This document shows, in pieces, positions 49,353 to 57,049 of a stretch of 64,000 bases of DNA (position 1 is its first letter; each line of letters begins with the position of its first letter). The position numbers and the translations under genes are program-made. Source of the DNA: Bacteroidia bacterium (GTDB lineage: Bacteria > Bacteroidota > Bacteroidia > SpSt-205); NCBI GenBank assembly GCA_026414975.1, contig JAOAHZ010000001.1, forward strand, positions 311,547 through 375,546, written 5' to 3'. The notes under the pieces are model-generated. The model saw nothing but the letters and a program-made list of their open reading frames with translations, made no database searches and was not told where the DNA came from.

Positions 49353-50546
49353 GTGCAGTTACGGGAATGGATTTTCTGGACTAGTCTTTTGCTGGTGCTC
49401 TATCCATACGGCATATATCCTCCTTTGATTGTCGGTTTGGCTTGGATCAAGCGCCGCTTTCTTCCTCCGACGCAGCAGACACCCTCAGAATGGCCTGAAG
49501 TAACCATCGTTATTCCCGCTTACAAGGAAGCTAAAGCGGTCATACCCAAAATGGAATCAATTCGGCGGTTAGACTATCCAGCGGAGAAACTCAGGATTCT
49601 CTGGGTTATAGCTACGCATGAAGGGGATGAGAGCTTTAGCTCTACGATGGAGGCTCTTCAAGGTTATCCTGAGGCTGAAGTTATGATAGTGCCTCACCGA
49701 GGCAAGATACACTCGCTCAATGAGGCCAGGAAAGCGGTTCAGACAGAGTATGCTCTGATCACTGATGCCGATACAATTCTCTCGCCTGACTCTCTAAGAC
49801 AAGCGGTATTAGAAGCTGTGCATCATCCGAAAGTGGGTTTGGTAGGGGGCAGCCGACGCGTGCTTCCTCACCAGCAGACGGTCAGCCAAAACGAAGCCTA
49901 CTATGTACTCTACGATGAGCGCCTTGCTTGGGCTGAGAGCACTTGGGGATGTGCGCTGGGTGTGTGGGGGGGATTTCTACTGGTGCGAAAATCATACTGG
50001 GTAGAGATGCCCTCGGGTGTCGTGGATGATTTGTACCTAAACTTGGAAGTGAACCTGAGGGGAGGTATGACAGTTATAGCTCCGCGGGCCTATGCGTATG
50101 AGGCTGGTTCTGCCCTAATGCCCATAGAGTTTAGACGCAAGGCTCGCATTGCTTATACTGCTTTTCATACGCTCCACCAGCGATTTAGAGTATCAGAAGC
50201 CTTTCGGCACCCGCTGTTTCTCTTCTTTTTTTTCTCTCACAAGTTTTGCCGCTACCTCATAGCACCTGTGGCTCTTTTGAGCTTGCTTTTGAGCACCACG
50301 TTGCTCTTGGTTTGGTCTCCCCTCCCATTGTATTGGGTGATTTGGCTCTTTCAGGTGGGTGCATGGGTAGAGGGATTTGTACTTCTTCATTATCCTACGC
50401 TCAAGCTGCCTAAGGGAGTAGGACTGCCAGGCTACTTTGTGCTGGCTCACTTGGCTCAGTTGGTAGGCTTTTGGAAGTATATTCGGAGAGAGGACCCGCT
50501 TGTGGTCTGGCAGCGTCTGCCTCGGGCGGAAATGCAACCTTACTAA
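49353..50546 (+). CDS. family 2 glycosyltransferase, membrane-bound
   Basis: 397 aa processive-type GT2. An N-terminal membrane helix ('WIFWTSLLLVLYPYGIYPPLIVGL') precedes the catalytic GT-A domain: 'EVTIVIPAYKEAKAVIPKMESIRRLDYP', the metal-binding DxD 'ALITDADTILSPDSL', and 'GGFLLVRKSYWVEMPSGVVDDLYLN'. Two or three C-terminal membrane helices follow ('LIAPVALLSLLLSTTLLLVW', 'VIWLFQVGAWVEGFVLL'). The acceptor is unknown; it could make a surface polysaccharide or glycolipid. The frame extends 37 codons upstream, but that part is antisense to the LD-carboxypeptidase start; the box places the start at GTG 49353. ilvE follows after 2 nt. Confidence 0.88.
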   Translation: MQLREWIFWTSLLLVLYPYGIYPPLIVGLAWIKRRFLPPTQQTPSEWPEVTIVIPAYKEAKAVIPKMESIRRLDYPAEKLRILWVIATHEGDESFSSTMEALQGYPEAEVMIVPHRGKIHSLNEARKAVQTEYALITDADTILSPDSLRQAVLEAVHHPKVGLVGGSRRVLPHQQTVSQNEAYYVLYDERLAWAESTWGCALGVWGGFLLVRKSYWVEMPSGVVDDLYLNLEVNLRGGMTVIAPRAYAYEAGSALMPIEFRRKARIAYTAFHTLHQRFRVSEAFRHPLFLFFFFSHKFCRYLIAPVALLSLLLSTTLLLVWSPLPLYWVIWLFQVGAWVEGFVLLHYPTLKLPKGVGLPGYFVLAHLAQLVGFWKYIRREDPLVVWQRLPRAEMQPY

Positions 50547-50548
50547 GG

Positions 50549-51607
50549 ATGATTTGGACTCCAGAGATACAAGCTGCGCCGCCGCGGACAGAAACGCTAA
50601 GCTGGGATAAGATTCCATTTGGGCGGGTATTCAGTCGGCACCTTGCGGTAGCGCAGTACGCCGAGGGGTCTTGGCAGCGTCCTCGCATTCAGCCTATGGG
50701 TGAGCTGTCTCTCCATCCAGGCACATCGGCTTTACATTATGGCCAGTCTTTATTTGAAGGGCTCAAAGCCTATCAGCGGCCCGACGGCACTCGATTTGCA
50801 TTTCGGGCGGAAGATCACTGGAAGCGACTCAATCGCTCTGCTGCCCGTTTGGCGATGCCTGAAGTACCTTACGACCTCTTCGCTAACATGCTAAAGGCTT
50901 TATTAGAGGTAGAACGAGACCTTTTCCCGCCTGACTTAGAGCATGCCGTGTATATCCGACCCCTGTACTTTGCTGCCGATCGCTGGCTCGGTGTGCGTCC
51001 ATCGGAGACTTATACGCTTCTGATTTATCTCACGCCAGTCGGGCCCTATTACACGGGAGAGGTGAAGGCTTATGTGGAAAACGAAATGAGCCGCGCTGCG
51101 CCAGGTGGAACAGGTAGCGTCAAGATGGCAGGCAACTACGCTGCTGCTATGCTCAGCGGTAAAAAAGCCCAACAGTTTGGCTGCCAAGTCTCTCTCTGGC
51201 TGGATGCCCTCAGCCGAGAATACATAGAGGAGTTCAGTACCATGAACGCCTTCATCGTACAGCGAGGTCCTAAGCTACTTACTCCCCCCTTGGATAGGGG
51301 CACGATTTTACCCGGTGTAACGCGAGATACCATCTTGTATTTAGCCTCTCATTTGGGCATACCGGTTGAAGAGCGAGAGGTATCTATCTACGAAATTGTA
51401 GAAGGTATCACGCATGGGGAAGTTAGCGAAGTTTTCGGTACAGGTACGGCGGCCACTATTATGCCCATTCAGGCTCTTCATTATGATGGCAAGCTATGGA
51501 CCTTGCCCTCTACTCATCCTGTCGCTGATGAGCTAAGCCGCAGCTATCGTCGTCTCCTAGCAGGTGAGCTAAGTCCTTCTAAGTCAGAGTGGATATGGCT
51601 GATTTAG
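50549..51607 (+). CDS. ilvE: branched-chain amino acid aminotransferase
   Basis: 352 aa fold IV PLP aminotransferase, the final step of Val, Leu and Ile synthesis. The PLP Lys is in 'GGTGSVKMAGNYAAAM'. 'LHPGTSALHYGQSLFEGLKAYQRPDG' and 'ALSREYIEEFSTMNAFIV' are the family stretches, as are 'LPGVTRDTILYLAS' and 'EVFGTGTAATIMPI'. The frame is open 26 codons further up, but ATG 50549 gives the normal N-terminus ('MIWTPEIQAAPP') and lies 2 nt after the GT2 stop. It overlaps pdxH, whose product makes its cofactor PLP. Confidence 0.94.
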   Translation: MIWTPEIQAAPPRTETLSWDKIPFGRVFSRHLAVAQYAEGSWQRPRIQPMGELSLHPGTSALHYGQSLFEGLKAYQRPDGTRFAFRAEDHWKRLNRSAARLAMPEVPYDLFANMLKALLEVERDLFPPDLEHAVYIRPLYFAADRWLGVRPSETYTLLIYLTPVGPYYTGEVKAYVENEMSRAAPGGTGSVKMAGNYAAAMLSGKKAQQFGCQVSLWLDALSREYIEEFSTMNAFIVQRGPKLLTPPLDRGTILPGVTRDTILYLASHLGIPVEEREVSIYEIVEGITHGEVSEVFGTGTAATIMPIQALHYDGKLWTLPSTHPVADELSRSYRRLLAGELSPSKSEWIWLI

Positions 51608-52236
51608 ACTTGATGAGTTTACGCCGTCAATATTCCCAGGCACCTCTTAGAGAAGAGCAAACCCCATCTGATCCCTACAACCTTCTGAAGCAGTGGCTCA
51701 GTGAGGCGGTTGCTGCCCAGCTTTTAGAGCCTAACGCCTTCACCCTTGCAACCGTAGATAAGGAAGGGCAGCCTCACGCTCGCATTGTACTGCTCAAAGG
51801 TATGGAACCCCCATACCTGTATTTTTACACGAACTATGAAAGCGCTAAGGCCCAAGAGATAGCCGATAATGCTCGGGTGGCGGCGACTTTTTGGTGGGAT
51901 GTGCTTGAGCGTCAGGTTCGGATAGAAGGATGGGCCGAAAAGGCTCCTCCCGAAGTATCTGACATCTACTTCGCTACGCGCCCCTACGGCAGTCAGATAG
52001 GAGCATGGGCTTCCCCTCAAAGCCATCCTATTTCGCTGGCAGAGCTGGAGCAGCGCTGGGCTGAGTATTGTCAGCGTTATCCGGAGGGGAAAGTTCCTCG
52101 ACCGCCCCATTGGGGAGGGTACCGGATTATACCTCGCCGAATAGAGTTTTGGCAAGGGCGGCCCAATCGTCTGCATGATCGGATCGTCTATATCCGACGT
52201 GGAGATAGCTGGCACAAGCAGCGCCTTGCCCCTTAG
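51595..52236 (+). CDS. pdxH: pyridoxamine 5'-phosphate oxidase
   Basis: 213 aa FMN enzyme oxidising PNP and PMP to PLP. Family signatures are 'LRRQYSQAPLREEQTPSDPYNLLKQWLSEAV', 'FTLATVDKEGQPHARIVLLKGM', 'YTNYESAKAQEIADNARVAATFWWDVLERQVRIEGWAEK' and the C-terminal 'RIEFWQGRPNRLHDRIVYIR'. I chose ATG 51595 (MADLDLMSLRRQY) over GTG 51589; ATG 51613 is also possible. It overlaps the ilvE end by 13 bp and the convergent fadJ-like gene by 4 bp. Confidence 0.95.
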   Translation: MADLDLMSLRRQYSQAPLREEQTPSDPYNLLKQWLSEAVAAQLLEPNAFTLATVDKEGQPHARIVLLKGMEPPYLYFYTNYESAKAQEIADNARVAATFWWDVLERQVRIEGWAEKAPPEVSDIYFATRPYGSQIGAWASPQSHPISLAELEQRWAEYCQRYPEGKVPRPPHWGGYRIIPRRIEFWQGRPNRLHDRIVYIRRGDSWHKQRLAP

Positions 52237-54320
52237 AGATTAGGGATATAAAATCGCTCTCCGTAACGATGGGCGAGATATTCCATGCGTTGGCGAAACC
52301 GCTCAAGCCCCGTCCATTCTACAAAGTGAAATACTCCCCCTGTGAATGGGGCAAAGCCCCAGCCTAAAATGGATCCCACGTCACCGTCGGCCTTTTCTAA
52401 TAACACTCCTTCTTGGTAGGTGCGAAAGGCTTCAGCAACTTGCACATAGAGAAAGCGATCTTTGAGGTCTTCGTATGCCTGAGGGTCCACCTGACGGGTC
52501 GGAAAGAAGGTGCTTAGCTCAGGCCAGAGGTACTTTTTGCCACCTTCAGGGTATTCATAAAATCCTTTGCCTGCTTTTCGTCCTGATCGTCCTAACTTCT
52601 CTACGAAAAGAGCTCCTATTTCGGACACGGGATCATCGGCCAAGCTCAGCCCCAAATCAGCTTCGGTCTGGCGCAGGATGCTATACATGAGGGAGATACT
52701 TACTTCGTCCGCCAAAGCTAAGGGACCGACGGGCATGCCAGCTTGTCGGCCGAGGTTCTCTATGAGAGCTGGGGGTATGCCCTCTTGGAGCATTCGCAGC
52801 CCCTCTCGGACATAGGTTCCAAATACACGAGAGGTGAAAAAACCACGGCTATCCCGTACGACAATAGGCACTTTCCCAATCTGCTTGGCAAAATCTAACG
52901 ACCAGGCCAGCGTTTCTTCATTCGTAGCTTTTCCTAAGATAATCTCCAAAAGGGGCATCCGTTCAGCAGGTGAGAAAAAGTGGAGTCCGATAAATCGCTC
53001 AGGCATGCCCGCCGCCTCGGCTAAACCTGTGATAGGAAGGGTAGACGTATTTGAAGCTAAAATCCCTTTTTCGCTTAGGTAGGGGCGAACTTCGTGGTAG
53101 ACTTGGGTTTTGATGGGACGACTTTCAAATACCGCTTCTATGACAAGGTCTGCACCACTTAGGTCTTCGTAACGCAAGGTATAGTGGAGGCGTTTTTGAA
53201 TGGAATCGGCTTCGGCTGCTGAGAGGCGTCTGCGTCGGACGGCTTTCTCGGTGAGATCTTGGGCGAAGCGTTGGGCATAGGAGAGGGCCTTCTCATCCGT
53301 ATCCTTAACCCATGTTTCGTATCCAGCGCTTGCTGTTACATAGGCGATGGCTCGGCCCATCATGCCAGCGCCAAGGATAGCGACCTTTTGGAAGGGGGCG
53401 GGGGAAATAGACTTGGGGCGATGGGGTAAATGAAGAAGGCGCTGACGTTCAATAAAGAGCGTTTTCAGCATGGCCCGGGCTGTAGGGGTCATGAGGGTCT
53501 TGGCGAAGTATAGGCTCTCAATCTGCAGCCCTTGTAAAAAGGGCACCTGCAGCCCTTCGTAAATGGCACTTAGAGCATGCACTAAGCCCGGGTAGTGACC
53601 ATAAGAGCGCTCTCGCAGGCGAGCAATAGCGGCTGCAAAGATGTTTCGTCCCATCTCGCTCTGAACTCTCGGACCTGAGAGCTGAAAATCAGGCTGATGC
53701 CACGGATTAGAAGCTCGGGGATGGGCCTGTAGCCACGCTAAAGCGCGCTCCATTAGAGCGTCTTGACTTGGAACGACCTCTTCTATGAGATTACTTTGCA
53801 GGGCTTCCTGAGGACGGAGACGCCGACCTTCTAATACGAGCTCTAAACTCCCCATAAGACCTATCTTACGGGGTAGACGCTGCGTCCCCCCTCCCCCCGG
53901 CATAAGTCCAATACTGGTCTCTGGTAATCCGATCTCTATGCGAGGGTCATCTACGGCAATCCGATGGTGGCATGCCAAAGCTAACTCATAGCCACCCCCC
54001 AGAGCAGCTCCATTTATAGCAGCTACTACTGGCTTGCCCCCTGTCTCCAAGCGTAAAAATACCGACTGGATTTGCCAGCTTGCCTCAAAGATACTCTGGC
54101 TGTTCTCAGTCTCCATGAGCCGCTGGATAGTCTCTATATCGGCTCCTGCAATAAACTCTTTGTTTTGGGAGCCGATGACAAGGCCTTTGACCGCAGAGTC
54201 GGTTAGAGCGCTTTCCAAAGCCTCAGCAAACGCTCGTACGCTATCCGCACTAAGGACATTCACTCGGGGCATGCCCCATAGCAGCAGCGCATAAGCTCCG
54301 TCACGCAGGGTCTCTATCAC
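52233..54320 (-). CDS. fadJ: enoyl-CoA hydratase/3-hydroxyacyl-CoA dehydrogenase, FadJ-like
   Basis: 695 aa bifunctional beta-oxidation enzyme. Residues 1-190 form the crotonase domain, with oxyanion-hole segments 'NKEFIAGADIETI' and 'AINGAALGGGYELALACHHRIA' and the Glu-containing 'IGLPETSIGLMPGGGGTQRLPR'. Residues about 308-490 are the NAD-binding dehydrogenase domain ('VAILGAGMMGRAIAYVTASAG', 'SNTSTLPIT', 'GLHFFSPAERMPLLEII'), and two C-terminal HCDH helical domains follow ('DSRGFFTSRVF', 'KAGKGFYEY'). A thiolase partner is not in the window. The start is GTG 54320, 5 nt behind a perfect TATATTTG box. Confidence 0.92.
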   Translation of the reverse strand: MIETLRDGAYALLLWGMPRVNVLSADSVRAFAEALESALTDSAVKGLVIGSQNKEFIAGADIETIQRLMETENSQSIFEASWQIQSVFLRLETGGKPVVAAINGAALGGGYELALACHHRIAVDDPRIEIGLPETSIGLMPGGGGTQRLPRKIGLMGSLELVLEGRRLRPQEALQSNLIEEVVPSQDALMERALAWLQAHPRASNPWHQPDFQLSGPRVQSEMGRNIFAAAIARLRERSYGHYPGLVHALSAIYEGLQVPFLQGLQIESLYFAKTLMTPTARAMLKTLFIERQRLLHLPHRPKSISPAPFQKVAILGAGMMGRAIAYVTASAGYETWVKDTDEKALSYAQRFAQDLTEKAVRRRRLSAAEADSIQKRLHYTLRYEDLSGADLVIEAVFESRPIKTQVYHEVRPYLSEKGILASNTSTLPITGLAEAAGMPERFIGLHFFSPAERMPLLEIILGKATNEETLAWSLDFAKQIGKVPIVVRDSRGFFTSRVFGTYVREGLRMLQEGIPPALIENLGRQAGMPVGPLALADEVSISLMYSILRQTEADLGLSLADDPVSEIGALFVEKLGRSGRKAGKGFYEYPEGGKKYLWPELSTFFPTRQVDPQAYEDLKDRFLYVQVAEAFRTYQEGVLLEKADGDVGSILGWGFAPFTGGVFHFVEWTGLERFRQRMEYLAHRYGERFYIPNL

Positions 54321-54325
54321 AGAAG

Positions 54326-54333
54326 CAAATATA
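54326..54333 (-). promoter_or_regulatory. -7 box TATATTTG for fadJ
   Basis: Perfect TAnnTTTG on the minus strand; 5 nt before GTG 54320. Confidence 0.7.
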
Positions 54334-54405
54334 CATCACATCCCTAAGGAGCGTCTGGATGCTCCGTTTGTAGGCAACCTCTCTGCAAGTCAGAATTTTT
54401 TGATA

Positions 54406-54413
54406 TATCTTTG
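54406..54413 (+). promoter_or_regulatory. -7 box TATCTTTG for the M23 peptidase gene
   Basis: Perfect TAnnTTTG; 8 nt before TTG 54422 and 26 nt before ATG 54440. Confidence 0.68.
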
Positions 54414-54421
54414 CCCCGTAC

Positions 54422-55294
54422 TTGAAACTGGCTTGGGTAATGCGAAGGTTTTTACATCGCTTTGAATGGGATGAGCAGACTTTGACTTTTAGGCGAATAC
54501 CCTGGTCCCCTTGGCAAACTCTCAAGGCTATCCCAAGGTCTCTCTTCTGGGGCATGCTTGTCGGCGGTGGGCTTATACCTTTTACCTATTCGTACTGGGA
54601 GAGCTACTTTATTGAGTCGGTACAAACCGAAGTTCAGGCATTGCATCACGAAAAGAGACGCCTTGTAGCCAGCATTCAGAGTATAGAAGCGCACCGAGCG
54701 GTCCTGTACGAACGGGTTCAAAAGTTTTACCGTCCGCTTCTGGGGCTGCCGCCACTTCCCGCTTCTGAATGGGATGGTGGGATGGGTGGGGCGCCCTCTA
54801 CACCCGAAGAACTCTCTCTCTATCGCGGGCATCGCCTTATTAGCGAGTACTTGTCTCTGCAGAAGCAGCTGGCCGAAGTGAATGGTCGATTAGAACGGAT
54901 GCCTTGCCTGATGCCCCTGCAAGGGCGCATTCTTAGCGGCTTCGGCTACCGAACTGATCCCTTCACAGGGGCGTGGCAGATGCATACTGGGCTGGATATA
55001 GATGCCCCTTATGGAGCTCCAGTGCGGGCAGCCGCCGCAGGTAAGGTCATCTTTGCTGGCTGGGATTATGGCGGGGGGTATGGCATTCAAGTAGAAATAG
55101 ATCACTTGAATGGATTAGTAACTAAGTACGCTCACCTGTCTCGCCTAGCCGTGAAAGAGGGTGATACAGTCATGCGTGGCCAAACGATTGGCTATGTAGG
55201 TTCCACGGGCTATTCTACTGGGGCTCATCTTCACTATGAGGTGATAGAGCGCGGTGTGAAGGTGAATCCCCAGAAGTACTTACTTTTACCTTGA
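54422..55294 (+). CDS. M23-family membrane-anchored metallopeptidase
   Basis: 290 aa peptidoglycan endopeptidase of the LytM/NlpD group. A cytoplasmic stub is followed by a membrane helix ('SLFWGMLVGGGLIPFTYSYW'), a coiled-coil segment ('VQTEVQALHHEKRRLVASIQSIEAHRAVLYERV'), and a C-terminal LytM domain. Zinc ligands are intact: HxxxD in 'QMHTGLDIDAPYG' and HxH in 'TGAHLHYEVIERG'. It is thus likely an active hydrolase, or an activator of one, at the inner membrane. The start is either TTG 54422, near the box, or ATG 54440 (MRRFLHRFEWDEQTLTF), which resembles homologue N-termini. ssb follows after one base. Confidence 0.88.
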   Translation: MKLAWVMRRFLHRFEWDEQTLTFRRIPWSPWQTLKAIPRSLFWGMLVGGGLIPFTYSYWESYFIESVQTEVQALHHEKRRLVASIQSIEAHRAVLYERVQKFYRPLLGLPPLPASEWDGGMGGAPSTPEELSLYRGHRLISEYLSLQKQLAEVNGRLERMPCLMPLQGRILSGFGYRTDPFTGAWQMHTGLDIDAPYGAPVRAAAAGKVIFAGWDYGGGYGIQVEIDHLNGLVTKYAHLSRLAVKEGDTVMRGQTIGYVGSTGYSTGAHLHYEVIERGVKVNPQKYLLLP

Positions 55295-55295
55295 T

Positions 55296-55709
55296 ATGTA
55301 CCTAAGGCTCATTGCGGCTGGCAGGCTTGCCCGAGATGCAGAGTTACGCTCTCTTAGCAGCGGACAGGTGATTCGTTTCTCTATCCCCCACAGCTTGACG
55401 CTTTCCTCGGGCGAGGAGAAGACTCAGTGGATAGAATGCTCTTACTGGAGAAACCCCGGCGATAGCATAGAGGTGCTCAAACATCTTAGGAAGGGGGCCG
55501 TGGTCTTAGTAGAAGGTGTGCCAAGTGCGAGGTTTTATACCCGGCAAGATAATACACCTGGAGTTAGCTTAGAATGTCGGGTCACTAACTTGCGCATTTT
55601 GGTGTATGCTCCCTCAGAAGCGCTACAGCCCCCTGGAGCCAGCATGCAAGCTGACCCTGTGGAACCTGTGCCTCCAGAGCTGCCCGATGAAAGCGACCTG
55701 CCCTTCTGA
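55296..55709 (+). CDS. ssb: single-stranded DNA-binding protein
   Basis: 137 aa SSB with an OB fold ('LRLIAAGRLARDAELRSLSSGQVIRFSIPHS', 'TQWIECSYWRN', 'KGAVVLVEGVPSARFYT') and the acidic C-terminal tip 'DESDLPF' that docks partner proteins. The usual tetrameric SSB length is 110-180 aa. The N-terminal 'mNkviLiG' is rewritten as 'MYLRLIAAGRLARD'. It may be the main or a second SSB; only one is in the window. It is linked to the M23 gene before it by one base, and its stop TGA overlaps a candidate CTG start of tilS. Confidence 0.88.
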   Translation: MYLRLIAAGRLARDAELRSLSSGQVIRFSIPHSLTLSSGEEKTQWIECSYWRNPGDSIEVLKHLRKGAVVLVEGVPSARFYTRQDNTPGVSLECRVTNLRILVYAPSEALQPPGASMQADPVEPVPPELPDESDLPF

Positions 55710-55771
55710 AGCGTAGCTTACCAGAGTCTATAGCACCTCGGCTGTCTAAATACGTTGTTCCTCCGGCCCGC

Positions 55772-57049
55772 GTGCTCGTAGCTTTCAGCGGTGGGCCCGA
55801 TTCGGTAGGACTGGCTTTAGCCCTCAGAGACCTCGGGTATGAACCCTACTTAGCCTATGTAAATCACAACCTGAGGGGGGCTTTTTCTCTTCAAGAGGCT
55901 CAGTGGGTGCGAGAGTTTGCTCAGCAGTGGGCTTTCCCTCTCCAAGTCTTGGAGCTCTCGCCTGATCGCCTTAGAGGGGAACGCGGTATTCAAGCTGCTG
56001 CTCGGCAAGCTCGGTATGCGTGGATGGAGCAACTTCTAAATGAGAGGGCTATAGCGTGGGGGGCTACAGCCCACACATGGGAAGATCAAATGGAGACATT
56101 TCTCTATCGCTTTGTGAGGGGGGGAATAGAGTGGGATTGGAGAGGTATTCCTTATCGGCGGGGAAGGTGGTTGCGCCCGTTGCTTTATACCACACGTCAA
56201 GAGATCATTCTCTACTTACAAGCTCAGGGAGCAGCCTACTTCTTGGACCATACTAACTACATGCCGAAATACCTTCGCAATCAAGTGCGCTGGTGCGCGC
56301 TTCCTCCTCTCTATCGGCTCAACCCTGATCTGCGCACATCATGGCTGTATCGATGGCGCCTGGCTCAGGCCCAAAGGAGGCATCTTTTACGATTATATGC
56401 TCAGTGGGAGGCCCAGGCCTTTCTTTCAAGGCCTTATGGCGAAATCTTGGTTAGGTCCTTGCCTATAGATGCTTTCTATCATATCCTAAGGCGACGATGG
56501 ACTCTCACCAGTGAATCCTTGAAGCGGTTATGGCGACTATGGCACTCTAATCGGAGCGGTGCTTTGTATGAGAGCAATGCCACGATATATGTACGCACGC
56601 CTCAGGGAATTGAAAGAGGGGAAAAGAGTTTGTGGAAACCAGCTTGGGAGCCTTTAGAGCTATCTGCAGAGCCTGGCCAGTGGACATGGGGCCTTTGGCA
56701 TATAGAGACCGGTACAGGGGAGGGGCCACCCGATTCTATCATGTGGGATAAAGTCAAACTGAATTTTCCTCTGCGAGTCCGCTTATGGCAAGTAGGAGAC
56801 CGCTTAGCCCCGGCTGGGCTAAAAGGCTATACCAAAAAACTCAGCGATATCTGGCAAGAGGTAGGGTTGTATGGTTTTGAGCGCCGGCATGCCTTTGTTA
56901 TAGAGGATAGCCGAGGTAATCTCATCGGAGCAGTAGGATATCGCCCTTCGTACGATACCATCCCCACGGCTTCCACTGCAGAAACTTTTTACCTTCGGGC
57001 GAGATATGGCGGCGCTCTCTCGGCTTTCTCCCCTACTTCGCAGCCCTGA
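55772..57049 (+). CDS. tilS: tRNA(Ile)-lysidine synthase
   Basis: At least 425 aa PP-loop ATPase that makes lysidine at C34 of tRNA(Ile)(CAU) so that it reads AUA. The PP-loop 'AFSGGPDSVGL' is at the N-terminus; 'YVNHNLRG', 'ERGIQAAARQARYAWMEQL', 'GATAHTWEDQMETFLYRFVRGG' and 'LRPLLYTTRQEIILYL' follow, then substrate-binding and C-terminal TilS domains. GTG 55772 places the PP-loop only a few residues from the N-terminus. The same frame is open upstream, but with no ATG/GTG/TTG, to CTG 55706, which overlaps the ssb stop and would add 22 residues that look like the usual N-terminal helix. The end overlaps ppk1 by 44 bp. Confidence 0.9.
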   Translation: MLVAFSGGPDSVGLALALRDLGYEPYLAYVNHNLRGAFSLQEAQWVREFAQQWAFPLQVLELSPDRLRGERGIQAAARQARYAWMEQLLNERAIAWGATAHTWEDQMETFLYRFVRGGIEWDWRGIPYRRGRWLRPLLYTTRQEIILYLQAQGAAYFLDHTNYMPKYLRNQVRWCALPPLYRLNPDLRTSWLYRWRLAQAQRRHLLRLYAQWEAQAFLSRPYGEILVRSLPIDAFYHILRRRWTLTSESLKRLWRLWHSNRSGALYESNATIYVRTPQGIERGEKSLWKPAWEPLELSAEPGQWTWGLWHIETGTGEGPPDSIMWDKVKLNFPLRVRLWQVGDRLAPAGLKGYTKKLSDIWQEVGLYGFERRHAFVIEDSRGNLIGAVGYRPSYDTIPTASTAETFYLRARYGGALSAFSPTSQP

